DNA from: Cinclus cinclus
Lineage: Eukaryota > Chordata > Aves > Passeriformes > Cinclidae
Reading direction: 5' to 3'
NCBI RefSeq assembly: GCF_963662255.1
Contig: NC_085067.1
Span: forward strand, 62,001-126,000
DNA length: 64,000 nucleotides
Part shown: one piece after another, positions 13,801 through 41,367 of the stretch
How the letters are laid out: each line of letters starts with the position of its first letter
Numbering within the stretch: position 1 is the first letter of the stretch
Program-made: the position numbers and the translations under genes
Notes under the pieces: model-generated
The model's input: only the letters and a program-made list of their open reading frames with translations
Databases searched by the model: none
What the model was told of the DNA's origin: nothing

Positions 13801-15324
13801 GGGGGCAGCTTTGGTCTGGGAGAAATCCTCGTCCTTCTGGAATTTTTGGAGGTAAAAGACCAGGACCGGCCGCAGGCAAGTTAGGCAATTTGGCTCCGAA
13901 AGGAGGCACTTTCCCCCAAGAAGCCAAACTCAAGAGCCCACTTGGCAGATGTCATTTTGTGGGGCGTGTTTGGGCCTCCGATGGCAGCCAGGTTTGGAGG
14001 AGGGGGCAGCTTTGGTCTGGGAGAAATCCTCGTCCTTCTGGAATTTTTGTAGGCAAAAGCCCAGACGGGCCGCAGGCAAATTAGGCAAGTTGGCTTTGAA
14101 AGGAGGCACTTTTCCCAAGAAGCCAAACCCAAGAGCCCACTTGGCAGATGTCATTCTGTGGGGCGCATTTGGGCCTCCGATGGCAGCCAGGTTTGGAGGA
14201 GGGGGCAGCTTTGGTCTGGGAGAAATCCTCGTCCTTCTGGAATTTTTGGAGGCAAAAGCCCAAGACAGGCCGCAGGCAAGTTGGCTCCGAACGGAGGCAC
14301 TTTTCCCCAAGAAGCAAAACTCAAGAATCCACAATGCAGATGTCATTTTTTAGGGCGCATTTGGGCCTCCGATGGCAGCCAGGTTTGGAGGAGGGGGCAG
14401 CTTTGGTCTGGGAGAAATCCTCGTCCTCCTGGAATTTTTGTAGGCAAAAGCCCAAGACAGGGCGCAGGCAAGTTGGCTTTGAAAGGAGGCACTTTTCCCC
14501 AAGAAGCCAAACTCAAGAGCCCACTTGGCAGATGTCATTTTGTAGGGCACGTTTGGGCCTCCAATGGCAGCCAGGTTTGGAGGAGGGGGCAGCTTTGGTC
14601 TGGGAGAAATCCTCGTCCTTCTGGAATTTTTTTAGGCAAAAGCCCTGCATGGGACGCAGGCAAATTAGGGAAGTTGGCTTTGAAAGGAGGCACTTTTCCC
14701 CAAGAAGCCAAACTCAAGAACCCACTTGGCAGATTTCATTTTGTAGGGCACGTTTGGGCCTCTGATGGCAGCCAGGTTTGGAGGAGGGGGCAGCTTTGGT
14801 CTGGGAGAAATCCTCGTCCTTCTGGAATTTTTGTAGGCAAAAGCCCAAGACAGGCCGCAGGGAAGTTGGCTCCGAAAGGAGGCACTTTTCCCCAAGAAGC
14901 AAATCTCAAGAATCCACAATGCAGATGTCATTTTTTAGGGCGCGTTTGGACCTCCGATGGCAGCCAGGTTTGGAGGAGGGGGCAGCTTTGGTCTGGGAGA
15001 AATCCTCGTCCTTCTGGAATTTTTGGAGGCAAAAGCCCAGACGGGCCGCAGGCAAATTAGGCAAGTTGGCTCTGAAAGGAGGCACTTTTCCCAAGAAGCC
15101 AAACCCAAGAGCCCACTTGGCAGATGTCATTCTGTGGGGCGCATTTGGGCCTCCGATGGCAGCCAGGTTTGGAGGAGGGGGCAGCTTTGGTCTGGGAGAA
15201 ATCCTCGTCCTTCTGGAATTTTTGTAGGCAAAAGCCCAAGACAGGCCGCAGGCGAATTAGGTAAGTTGGCTTTGAAAGGAGGCACTTTCCCCCAAGAAGC
15301 CAAAGTCAAGAGCCCACTTGGCAG
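7879..15324. repeat. Higher-order repeat copy 2 (one monomer short)
   Basis: Second copy of the 7638-bp unit. It matches copy 1 at an offset of 7638 up to about 14950, after which the offset drops to 7446. One 192-bp monomer, equivalent to about 7380-7572 of copy 1, is therefore missing. The gap falls inside a stretch identical between neighbouring monomers, as expected for unequal exchange or slippage. Where a third copy would begin (15325) the sequence diverges into the terminal monomers. Confidence 0.92.
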
Positions 15325-15540
15325 ATGTCATTTTTTAGGGCACGTTTGGGCCTCCGATGGCAGCCAGGTTTGGAGGAGGGGGCAGCTTTGGTCTGGGAGA
15401 AATCCTCGTCCTTCTGGAAGTTTTGTAGGCAAAAGCCCAAGACATGGCGCAGGCAAGTTGGCTTCGAAAGGAGGCACTTTTCCCCAAGAAGCCAAACTCA
15501 AGAGCCCACAATGCAGATGTCATTTTGTAGGGCAAGTTTG
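15325..15540. repeat. Terminal satellite monomers and array edge
   Basis: The last one and a bit monomers differ from the third higher-order copy expected here: they have GTCATTTTTTAGGGCACG and a distinctive GACATGGCGCAGG. The array stops within a monomer after TGTAGGGCAAGTTTGGC, about 15541, and passes directly into AT-rich sequence. No target-site duplication or boundary element is visible. Confidence 0.85.
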
Positions 15541-15619
15541 GCAGATATATTTTTATATCTTCAATTTAATTTATATTCTATTATATTACAAAATATGTAA
15601 AATATATTTTCTTTCCTTT

Positions 15620-15650
<31 letters not shown>

Positions 15651-15695
15651 AGATATAGATATAGATATAGATATAGATATAGATATATATTTCTA
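15541..15695. repeat. AT-rich junction and (TATAGA)n microsatellite
   Basis: Immediately after the satellite comes AT-rich DNA, then a short (TA)n run and about nine copies of the hexamer TATAGA/ATAGAT (about 15631-15685). It separates the satellite from ordinary sequence. Confidence 0.9.
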
Positions 15696-16740
15696 CTATT
15701 AATACTTCTTTTTCTCCCCAAATTCACACTGTTAAACCCATCTTGAAGCCCATCTCCCCATCCCCTCAATCTCTAAGGAATTGGTCTTGGATTTTCCAAT
15801 CCAGCAGAGCAGAAATTCTGTTGTCCTTATTGTATATCCTAAGTGCAGTAATTGCTTATGAAATAACTGAAAGGTATTAAAGGAAGGAAGAGGAATTCAG
15901 AGCTGCCAGCTCCAACCAAGGGATGCTCTTATCAAATCCCATATCAATGATTTGCTTGAATAACCAACTCCAAGTAATTAACACCACATTGACACAGTAC
16001 TGTTCTTTTTAATTGAATTATACTCTGCGGGATATAAAAATCTTTCTAAACCCAGGAACTCTTTTATGAGATATACAGGGCACAGCTGCAGAGTCTCGGG
16101 TTTCTGGGTAAAAAACCTCAAAGTTTTCAGTCTTTAGCATCTTGCACTGTGTAACCATTGCCAGCAAACACGGCTTCAGCCCCAGGGAGACACGGACAGT
16201 CAGAGATTTTACAGATCCTGCTCTCACCTCAGCCTTTCAGCAGGTAGAATCCGCAGGGAGAGGAAAGAAAATAGATCAGCACAGATAGCCTACTTACAGA
16301 AAATCATCATAATTCATAAAGCTTTAAATAGAGCTGTAAGAACTTCCCCAAAGGTTAATTTCCCTGTGCACTGAGCCCCCCTGCTCCATCCTTTACTCCT
16401 TTTATAGCCACAGCCCTGCCCAGGACACAAAAAGAGTCTCCCAGGTGCCTCCTGATACCCAAATCATTCCAGGTGGGCTGGGAAGTTTTTCTCTTCAAGT
16501 TCTGAAATTCACGTGCTCGCCTGGAGAAAAGCAACCATTTCTCACATATGTATGCTTTGATTTCCCTGGACACAGGAGCTGTGTTGGGGACACAGAACAG
16601 AGATGTCAGAAATGCACCCACACAAGTGCCAGAAAGAACTCAGCTGCTGAGTCTCTTTAGGGAGCCAGCTCTGAACCAGTCTGGTGCCCTCCATGTGCAT
16701 GTTTACATCTAGAGGTGCTGATTGCTGCCAGCAAATCTAG
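15696..16740. other. Intergenic sequence, no gene recognised
   Basis: Single-copy-looking DNA between the microsatellite and the C-rich block. Open stretches on both strands are under 90 codons, and none resembles a known protein or carries convincing splice sites. No interspersed repeat is recognised. Confidence 0.6.
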
Positions 16741-16764
16741 TCCTTCCTAGCAAATGTAGAGTTA

Positions 16765-17810
16765 ATCTCCCCCAAAATTCTATCCAATTCCCTCCCACTC
16801 CCCCCCAAATTCTCTCAAATTCCATCAAATTCCTCCCCAAATTGGCCCAAAAGATTCCCTCAAATTCCCCCAAAATCCCCTCCAGATTTCCCAAAAAAAT
16901 TCCCTCAAATCCCCCCAAAATTCCATTGAATTCCTCCTCAAAATTCCTTCAGATCTCCCCAAAATTCCCTCAAATTGCCCCAAAATTCCATTGAATATCC
17001 ACAAAATAATTCCCTCAAATTCCCCAAAATGTCCCCAAAAATTCCCTGAAATCCCCCCAAAATTCCCACCAAATTTCACAAAAAATTCCTTCAAATTCCC
17101 CTCAAATCCACCCAAAATTCCATCAAGTTTCCCCAAAAGAATCCCCCCATAATCTCCCCTAAAGTTCCCTCAAAATTCCATCAAATCCCTCCTCAAAATT
17201 CCTTCAAAATTCCATTAAAACATCCCAAAATCTCCCCCAATTCCCCTGAAATCCCCCCAAAATTCCATCGAGTTTCCCCAAAAGTATCTCTCCAAAATCT
17301 CCCCCAAAATTCCCTCAAAATTCCCTCAAATCTCCCCAGATTTCACCAAAGTTCCACTAAATTCCTCCAAAATTCCATCAAATATCCCCAAAATTCCATT
17401 GAATTCCACCTAAATCTCTCCCCAAATTCCCTCGAATTCTCACAAAATTCAAATTCCCCCAAAATTTCCTCTAAATTCCATCTAATCCTCCCAAAATCTC
17501 CCCCAGGTTCCCCCCAAATCCCCCAAAATTCCATCGAATTCCACCAAAATCCCCTCCAAATTCCCTCAGAATACCATTAAATCCCCCCCAAATCCTCCCA
17601 AAATTCCTCCCAAAAATCCCCTAAAATTCCCCCCAGATTTCCCAAAAAAATTTCCCCAAAAATTCCCTCAAATCTCCCCAGAATCCCCCAAAATTCCTCA
17701 CAAATCCACTTAAAATCCATCAAATTCCTCCTCAAAATTCCCACAGAATTCCATTAAATCCCCCCCAAATTCCCGCAAATCCCCCCCAAATTCCCAAATT
17801 AGCCATTTGG
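16765..17810. repeat. C/A-rich degenerate repeat (CCCCAAAATTCC-like)
   Basis: About 1 kb in which CCCCAAAATTCC, CCCTCAAATTCC and close variants recur without a fixed register, giving a strongly G-poor plus strand. The complementary strand is a run of GGGG and AATTTT tracts that could form G-quadruplexes. Short open frames here, rich in Pro/Lys/Ser on one strand and Gly/Phe on the other, are products of the composition and not genes. Confidence 0.88.
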
Positions 17811-17825
17811 GATCAATCACCGAAT

Positions 17826-18410
17826 CATCGATCCATCGATTTGGGGGTTTGGGGGGGTTCTGGGGACTTGGGGGAATTTTCAGAAATTTAGGGAATGATT
17901 CCGGGGAATTTGGGGGGATTTTTTGGGATATTTTAGGGCAGTTTTATGGGGACTTTGGAGGTTTTCGGGGAGATTTTGGGCTGGATTTGGGGTGACTGGG
18001 AGTTTTTTTTGCTATTTTGGGGTATTTTGGGCTGGTTTGGGGCTATTTGGGGCTGTTTTGGGGTGATTTTGGGCAGTTTTTGGGTGTATTTTGGGTATTT
18101 TTGGGTATTTTAGACAGGTTTTTGGGTCATTTGGGAGCTATTTCTGGTGTCTTGGAGGCTATTTTGGGGTATTTTGGAGCTGTTTTGGGGTGATTTTGGG
18201 GGACTTTGGAGGGATTTGGGGAGATTTGGGGGCTGATTTTGGGAATTTGGGAAGGCATTTGAAGGATTTTTCGGGAACTTTGAGGGGATTTGCAGAGAAT
18301 TTCAGGAAATTTTTTTTGGGGGGTTGGGACATATTTGGGGATTTGGGGGAATTTTGAGGGGATTTGGGGGATTTTGGGGAGGAGTTTTGGGAAGAAATTT
18401 GGAATTCAGC
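17826..18410. repeat. G/T-rich degenerate repeat, inverted relative to the previous block
   Basis: TTTGGGG, ATTTTGGGG and GGAATTTGGGG variants recur on the plus strand. These are approximately the reverse complement of the motif that fills the preceding kilobase. The strand-composition switch happens within about 20 bp near 17815. The last clear repeat is near 18400. Confidence 0.85.
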
Positions 18411-21400
18411 CTTTTGTAATTTCATTGCTAGGAGGTGATTCTTCAACTCAGTCTTCACTCCTGACACTACAGTGTCATGCTTACTAGGAAAAGCTGCAAA
18501 TAATGAATGCACATTGCATTCAGTTGACAGGAGTATTCCCATCTGTCCATCTGTGGCACAAAATTAGAAAGCAATCCTTCCAGCACGCAACTCTGCCCTG
18601 CACTTCCCCCACCTGAGTTATTCAGTCCACAAGTTGTCAATTTTGTCATCTTCTGTTTTGGAGGATTTAGGAAGGGTGCCTCAGGAGCTCATCAACCAGC
18701 ACTATTAGACAGGAAAGCCATTATCAAGCCCTGACCTGATAAATGGTCAAATAGCCCTGATGAATTCCATAACATAATGCAAAGTGAGATAGTGGGGTAC
18801 CTAGCAGAAGATTAAACCAGAGGAATGAGCAAAAGCAGTCTTCTACGGGTCTTTTGACATTCCTGAAAATCTCCAGATGTTCAATAAAAGTGTTTCTTAG
18901 AATGAAGACCGTAATTAGCTGATTCGGGGACATTTTAGCTGGAATTTTGTATAACTTTTGGCAACTCCACAGGGGAAGCACCCCAGCCATGAAAGCATGT
19001 AGAAGTACCCCAGCTGAATAATGCCAGGGTGCTGTTGCCTTTCCATAGTGCTGGGCAATCCTACTCCTTCCAAATGCAAAACCCAAAGGTGAATTAATAC
19101 AATAGCAGGTTTTCATCCTCCTAATAAAAGATTTGCTTTTGAGACACTCAGCCTGAATCACTCTCACAGTGCACCAGATCCCTTTAAGTCTTGCGGTTGC
19201 TTCTCCTTTTTTCCCACCTCTGCCTTGGTCCCAGAATTTCAAGTGGTGTCACCTCTTACCAAGCTGAGTGCTGTGGAAAATAATAAGCCACATTGTAAGA
19301 TTCTGTGCTTGGTGGTGAAGCAGGTGCTAAGCAGGAGACGTGAATAAGGAACTGGTTTGGGTGAAGTGACTGTAGATTTTTTCCACTTCTTCTGTAATAG
19401 AGCACTTTGAGACAGGTGCTGACAAAAAATGTCCCATTGCTGAGATTTTCCCCTTGGCTGGCAGTCTTGTGTAAGCTGGAGCTAGCCCAGAGTATCAGGT
19501 TGCTTTATGCCGTGAAAAGCTAGAACTCTGATCTGGAAAGAATTGGAACTGCCCGTGGAACGCTGTCAGACACCCGATCGGACAGTGATTGCTAAGGAGA
19601 GGATGACCAGGTCTCAGATACCCGAGATCAGTGTTGAGAAAACAAAGTTTGCAGCCATGGCAGCGACTGTTGTCTCTTAAATGTTACCCTTTACAGGGCT
19701 TGGCACCCTTAGGTGTAACAGAGACTGTTAGTCCTTCTTGTGGTGAGTGAACAGGGCCAAAGGAGCTGAATACCTTCCACAAATCAGGGAATGGCTGCCC
19801 TATTGCTGCCTTTGGCTGTGCGTGATTGCACGTGTATCTGCAGACACATGTCTCGTGCACATGCTCTGTTACCTTCTGCCACCATGATTTCAGTGTTAGG
19901 ATGATTCCCGGTACAAGCAAGAATGACACAGAAAACTTGCCTGTCAGTTATAAGAAACAACTGAGGCCTCTTGGCTGTTAGCCTGCTTGGAGTGAATGTT
20001 ATCTTCAGCTGTTTTCAATAAGCTTTAGAAATTAGAACTAATGACTGAGATAAGTCACTAAAAACGTAACTCATCTTTTATACTTAGAAGGTTTATCTTC
20101 CTCACTTGATAAAAAATTGCAGTTTCACATGCAGAGTCAGGCTGTGAAACTTCAGCTGAGCAGCGTTTGTACCCATGCACTCAACTGATCCCATTTCAGA
20201 ATGGGCTTCTGATATTTAAACTATCCAAAATCTTTCTACACCCAAGACACTTCTTTAAATCCTTGTTGCAGAAATTCTGGTGGATTGCTTTGCTTTCAGA
20301 TTAGTATGTTTCACTAGGTTGTGTTATCTCAAGGTCTGAAATGAGTATGCTTTAACACAAGTTTCAAAGAACTTATCAGGTGAAGACTTCCCAGCTCATG
20401 CTTCAGCTTCTGAATGCGCATGGGTACACCTACCTATGTTATATGTATGTGTGTCTTTGTATGGGGAAATGTGAGGAAGCAAAGAGAGTTTGTTTTAATT
20501 AAATGACATGTTGCTGCTGTTCTACGACGGTTTTTCTTTTTTTTTTTTTTCCTAGCCCTCCAGATTGATTCTAAAAAGTGGCAACCACAAATGCTTAGGA
20601 AACTATTGAAACACCATGAACAGAAATGCACCCATTGGTCTTGGTCTTTGGGTTGTGGTTCAGACCTGAAAAGAGCTCCTGCCTGTACTTCAAAAGAAAT
20701 CTTATTTCCCAATAGGGTTTTACTGAAAAAGAAAAACCATCAGGTGTTGAGACAGAAAGCCCAGTGTGATTTGGGCATCAAAATATTTTAAATCTCTCAG
20801 TTTAAGCTCTGGGAATGAGCATCATCTTTCCGTCTTTGAATCACTGTTTTAGGCTTCACCTGGGCTGTTTACATCCAATAACTACTTCAAGAGGCTCTTG
20901 GAGAGTGACATATTCCCTTGCTCTGTCCCACCTACAAGAGCTCAAAAGGAGATCTCAAAGGGAACAGAAAGGTGGGGGTGGTTTTAGACTACTGAAGTGT
21001 AAAGCGAATTCCTTGTTTGTGACAGGACAGAAAGTTGTACTTAATTCTTTTGTGAGATTAGGAAATACGTTAATCATTGGTATCCTAACCTGTACTGTAA
21101 ATTGTTCTAAATGCATAAATGAGAGGCAGCTTTAAAAATACTGGGGGCTTGTGATTGCTCCATGGCTGCTGTGTCTGTAAATAGCAAAATAATGTGATTT
21201 GCTTGGCTCTGCCAGACCTAGCTGAGAATAGGTTGGAAATTTTCTTTCAAAGCACATTTTGTCAGAAAACTGAAATTTTTACTAGATAATTATTCTGTGA
21301 AAAAGCAGTTTTGTTTCATAATTAAAAATATCATAAAAATGAAAATATTTACTATCCAGGGAAGAGTATTTTCCAAAGAATTACACGATTAGTACCATTA

Positions 21401-22150
21401 GCTAATAGATATGAGCTGTCAGCTTTAATAACCACACACACACACACGTATTATTTTTAGATAAGGTTGCATATGTTAAGAAATTGCCTGTAAGCTAATG
21501 GTAATTGAATTCTGTTATTATTGCTTTAGGGTTTCACACACACTGACTGGGGCAGAACTCCTACTTCCCCTGCACATTCTAGATTTACAGGCATAGCTAC
21601 TCGCTGCTGCAAGAGAGCTACTACTGACAACTGTTTACTGGTACCAAAGAAGTTGTACCTGACATAAAGTGCTGATGTATACAGGCTATGGATGATGGAA
21701 ATTTGCTTAAAGTATTTCTCAGACTCCACTTTTTTTTTTTTTTTTGAGGCTTTTTTGTGTTGTGCTGCAGTAAAGAATATGCCTGAAAGTGTTCTGCGTC
21801 TGGCTAGTTTGACAGAAATGGGTGTCTCATCCCCCATGCACACAGTCTGGATCTGCAGGACGACTTGCTAGCTTAGTACTAGTGCCCGTCGAATTGCAGC
21901 CTTCTGTGGGAAACGTTCAAGTGTGATCGTGCCGGTCATAAGCTCCCGCCCGTGAAAGCGCAGGGACTTGGCAGGCGGGCTAAGGGTTTATGTGCGTGCA
22001 TTTCTGTCTATATGCCCTCAAAGACCGTTCTCTTCTCCCTTTGCCACCGTCTTCCCCGCGAAAGAGACAATCTGTACGTATTTTGACATCGTTATCGTCC
22101 AAGCAACCCGAGAAGGCTTTGGTATTAACCCCCCCCCCCTCCCCTCGTTC
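18411..22150. other. Intergenic region upstream of SMTNL2
   Basis: About 3.7 kb with no coding exon I can support. It contains a T-run near 20535, a short (AC)n at 21431-21447 and another T-run near 21735. The longest open stretch (172 codons on minus, 19242-18724) has no recognisable domain, no compositional bias typical of exons and no obvious splice partners. A distal promoter or enhancer of the downstream gene could lie here but cannot be recognised by eye. Confidence 0.55.
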
Positions 22151-22189
22151 TGTCTCTCTCCTATTCCTTCCCGATCCACATCTCCCACT

Positions 22190-22586
22190 CCTTCCTTTCC
22201 TCACACCGGCGCCGCCGCCCGCTCCGCCCCGCTCCGCTCCGCTCCGCCCGCAGCCCCCGGCCCGCTCCGCCCTGGAGTCCCCGGGCAGCTGCAAGCGAGC
22301 CCGTGACCCCGCCCCTTCCCCCTGCTCGTTCCACCGCCGCCTGCCGAAATCCCATCTCCCCCTTTGAGGGAGTGCAGGCCGAGCGGGGCCGAGCGGGGCA
22401 CGGCGGGCGGCTACTGCTCGGAGCCAGGAGAACGGGCCGGGCCGGGCGAGGGCCTGCCGGGAGGCACGGGGAATTCTCGAGGAGACGGAGAGGCGGCGGC
22501 CGGCGGGGAGACCATCAGGCGTCTGCCGCTAGCCGCTCTCGAGCCCCCTGCGTCCCTGCCCGCGCAGCCTGCGGTCCGCGGACACC
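22190..22586 (+). promoter_or_regulatory. SMTNL2: CpG-rich promoter and 5' UTR of SMTNL2
   Basis: A sharp rise in G+C and CpG begins near 22190, with repeated CGCTC blocks and a GC box (CCGCCCC near 22307), and continues through the first coding exon to about 22960. No TATA box is seen. The start codon at 22587 is in a good Kozak context (GACACCATGG). The transcription start cannot be fixed from sequence alone. Confidence 0.7.
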
Positions 22587-38462
<15,876 letters not shown>

Positions 38463-41290
38463 AACCATCGGCACCTCTCCAGCCAGAAGGGTCAAGTACA
38501 GCATGCTAATGGGAAGAGTGACATTTTGCAAATTGAACACAGTATTATTTCTTGCTTTTTGCTGTCCCTTTGCTTACATTCAGCTGTGTGGATGGCTGAC
38601 TGAAGTATTGCTGAGCAGTGCCCTGAAGTGTTGATCACATCACCATGTCAGTAATACAGAAATAGGTTTGAAAAAGACAAAAATACATTGGCAAAGGCAA
38701 ATACTGTCATTTTGGTGCTAGTAGTAGACTGGAATTTTAGGACTTTAATGTTTAAAGATCACAGGAAGCAAATTTGCTTCTCCTGTCTCTGTAAGGCTGG
38801 GGACAATTTTATGCAGTAATTCTGCTATGAAGGTGTTCCATCTTAAAATGCAGGTAAAAGTCCTGAAGATAGCACCTTCATTTTCACTTCTCTATTGAGC
38901 ATAGTACGACAGAAATAGCAGATGGACAAGAAAGATTTTGTTTATCAAATAATAACCTCAAGTACTCAACCACTAGGGCAATAATTCCTCCCCTCCAACC
39001 CGTCCACTCCAGCACACATACTCAGAGATCAAACAGACACTGTTTTGTTCTCTTACAGCATAAAGAGAGTGTAGCCTCTTGTCTGCTGAGTGTGGTGACA
39101 GACTACTATTTTACATAATGGCATTTGTCTGTAATGGTCAACTTTAATTGCATTTGCTGACAGGCTTGCTAAAGCCTCTACTGGCAGTCCTGGATTAATT
39201 TCTTGATAAGAACAGCAGTGGCTGGGACTGTTCTTTGTCTGAGATTGTGTGCTTGCATTGTTTAGGATTGTGGGAAAGGTAGGAGCTAGCAAGATGCAAA
39301 AACCTTTGAGCAGTTGTAATAGAAACAAGCCTGTAATGTGCTTTTACCTGGACTCCAGAAGAGCAGCTCTTCAGTGTGGACAGGAGTGAACCCTTTACAG
39401 CTTGTTCAGTACAGATGCTGATTCTGAGGTAGATGAATAATACACAAAAAATATGACAGCTGTGGGACTTTTGAAGTAGTTTCAAAAGCCTTGCACTAGT
39501 TTCAGCTTTCAGTTAAATTAGCATTAAAACCACAGTACAGTTAGATTATTCCAGATTTACTGGACTAAAAAAAGCCTTCTAAAATTATTTCTTCCATAAG
39601 AACAGCCTCACAGAAAGTAAAAACTGAAAGCCACAAGTCCTCTGCTCATGCTAGATAATGCTTTTTAACCTTCTCTTTTGCTTTTTGTAGATATTTAGAA
39701 AGGTTAATTTGGTTCTGTATTGATGACCATTTATAAGAAGTTATGTCAAACATTCTTCAGATTTATTGCATCTTTTCAGAATGAAGTGACAGTCAAGTAA
39801 AATCAGTGAAAACAACACAGAGCTTTTAGTTAAAAGATTTTTGTTCCAGTTGTGATTCTGTGCTCTGAATTTCAGTTTTAAAGGTACATAAATTCAATTG
39901 CATTTGAAATATTATTTTAGTGCAGTCTCCCTTTCTAGTCAAGTTTACTTAAGAAGCCATGAATGAAGCAACTGCTGTTTTAGCATTAAAGTGCCATTGC
40001 CTTCAGTTTTTTACTTTGTCTTGAATTACTATAATTCTGAGTAGTAAGTGAGCACCTGTAGCTCTACCAAATGCACTGTGAGGATAAACCCATTGTACTT
40101 AGGTTTTGGAGGAGTTTGGATTAAGCATGATGAGAAATCTGTCCAAAACTGGCATATGCAATACACTTATTTACATTCTTACAGTAGAATACTTTTTATT
40201 GAGTAGCAGAGCCAAATTCCATCATAACTACCACAGGAGGGGTAATACTGGCTTAATACATCGCATTCCTTCACAGTCTGAGGTCATGGATGATTTTACT
40301 GTGTGATGTGAGTACTGAAGACACAGGCAAGTGATTGGCCAATTTAGGTCTAATAGCATATAATTATATAAAGGAAGTTTTAGATTGTAAAAGTATTGCC
40401 AATTCACCAGGGTAAATCTACATCCTTTCTGTAATTTAGCTTGTTTTTGCAGCTACACACTAGGTATTTTTGTACAGGTTTTCTAAAGTTTTCCCACTTC
40501 AGAGCGGTGATGGTAAAGATACCTAGGACTTACCAGCCACCTGTTTGCAGGGAAGTGGAAGACTATAAGCTGAGCTATTCTATCGATGGTTTGTGTGTAA
40601 GGTTAGGGAGATAGTACTATCACATACTTCTAGAAAATCTTACAGCTTTGTGCATTAAGAGGTCTACTCTATATGAATAACATCAACTTGATTTGATTGT
40701 ATTATTAAATTGACATTAAAGTATATAATGTATGCCCCCAGTTGATTTTTTGGTATTTTTGTTTTTTGAAAAATGCAGAGCATGTGTGTATATATGACAG
40801 TGTGTTTAACATGAATGACAAAAGAACAATCTATTAAGTTGGCATAGTATATATTTTACACAAATGGACTGTTTCTTAACTTTTCTAATCTGTATCATAT
40901 CTAAAAGAATATCTATGGTTGTTTATTGGCAACTTGATCCTGCTTTCAAAGGCTAAATCAGTTTGTTCTGTGCAATATTTTCAAGATAATGTCAGCAGAG
41001 ACATCATCTGCTTTTTAAGATTATGCTTCCTACAGCAGTAAAGTTCTTCTCTTTTAAAGTACAATAACTGGATGAATGTCTTTCATCACTTCTCCCTTTG
41101 TGCGATATTTCCAATAAAGTATTCAATCTAAACATATGCTCAAACTCATGCAAACTCTTTTATATGTATTTTAAATATATGTAATTACGTATAAAACTAT
41201 CCCAAAGGTTCAACCTTGTATCATTAATGTAAACCCGGCCTAGCTTACAGAGGTGGTTTTAAAGTGTCCAAAATAAAAGGTGGGATTGCT
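38463..41290 (+). other. SMTNL2: Probable 3' UTR and downstream flank of SMTNL2
   Basis: AT-rich non-coding DNA with no further exons. AATAAA occurs at 41113-41118 and 41272-41277, which would give a 3' UTR of about 2.7-2.8 kb. Upstream ATTAAA variants near 39520 and 39985 could define shorter transcripts. No interspersed repeat is recognised before 41360. Confidence 0.5.
41113..41118 (+). terminator. SMTNL2: Candidate polyadenylation signal of SMTNL2
   Basis: AATAAA in AT-rich context about 2.65 kb after the stop codon. A second AATAAA lies at 41272. Which one is used cannot be told from sequence. Confidence 0.4.
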
Positions 41291-41367
41291 TTGTGTAAGA
41301 TGCTTTTAAAAAGCATTTTTGGTTATGCTAAAATACACCTATGTCTACACCAAGACTCAGAGGAGTT

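Larger units (their letters stand above)
1..15540. repeat. Satellite array of 192/201-bp monomers
   Basis: About 80 head-to-tail monomers fill the first 15.5 kb. The distance between successive copies of the landmark AGGAGGCACTTTT is 192 bp (385 to 577, 778 to 970) or 201 bp (577 to 778). The longer form carries an extra 9 bp, a repeat of the AAGTTAGGC segment just before the landmark. Monomers differ at a limited set of recurring positions, for example TTGGCTTTGAAA/TTGGCTCCGAAA and CCCACTTGGCAG/CCCTCAATGCAG. The array is open at the left window edge and ends at about 15540 in AT-rich sequence. Centromeric satellites near 190 bp are known in songbirds (Tgut191A in zebra finch), but kinship cannot be judged here. 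No interspersed element interrupts the array. Function unknown; a pericentromeric or heterochromatic block is the likeliest reading. Confidence 0.97.

Noticed and set aside
1..15540. CRISPR array or bacterial repeat system
   Set aside because: Repeats are contiguous 192/201-bp monomers with no spacers, and the flanking genes are spliced vertebrate genes.
16825..17136. Gly/Phe- and Pro-rich open frames in the low-complexity block
   Set aside because: Direct translation of CCCCAAAATTCC-type repeats, equally open in several frames.
18724..19242. 172-codon minus-strand open frame
   Set aside because: No domain, no splice partners, no codon pattern suggesting selection, and no flanking promoter. 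Length is within chance for this much sequence.
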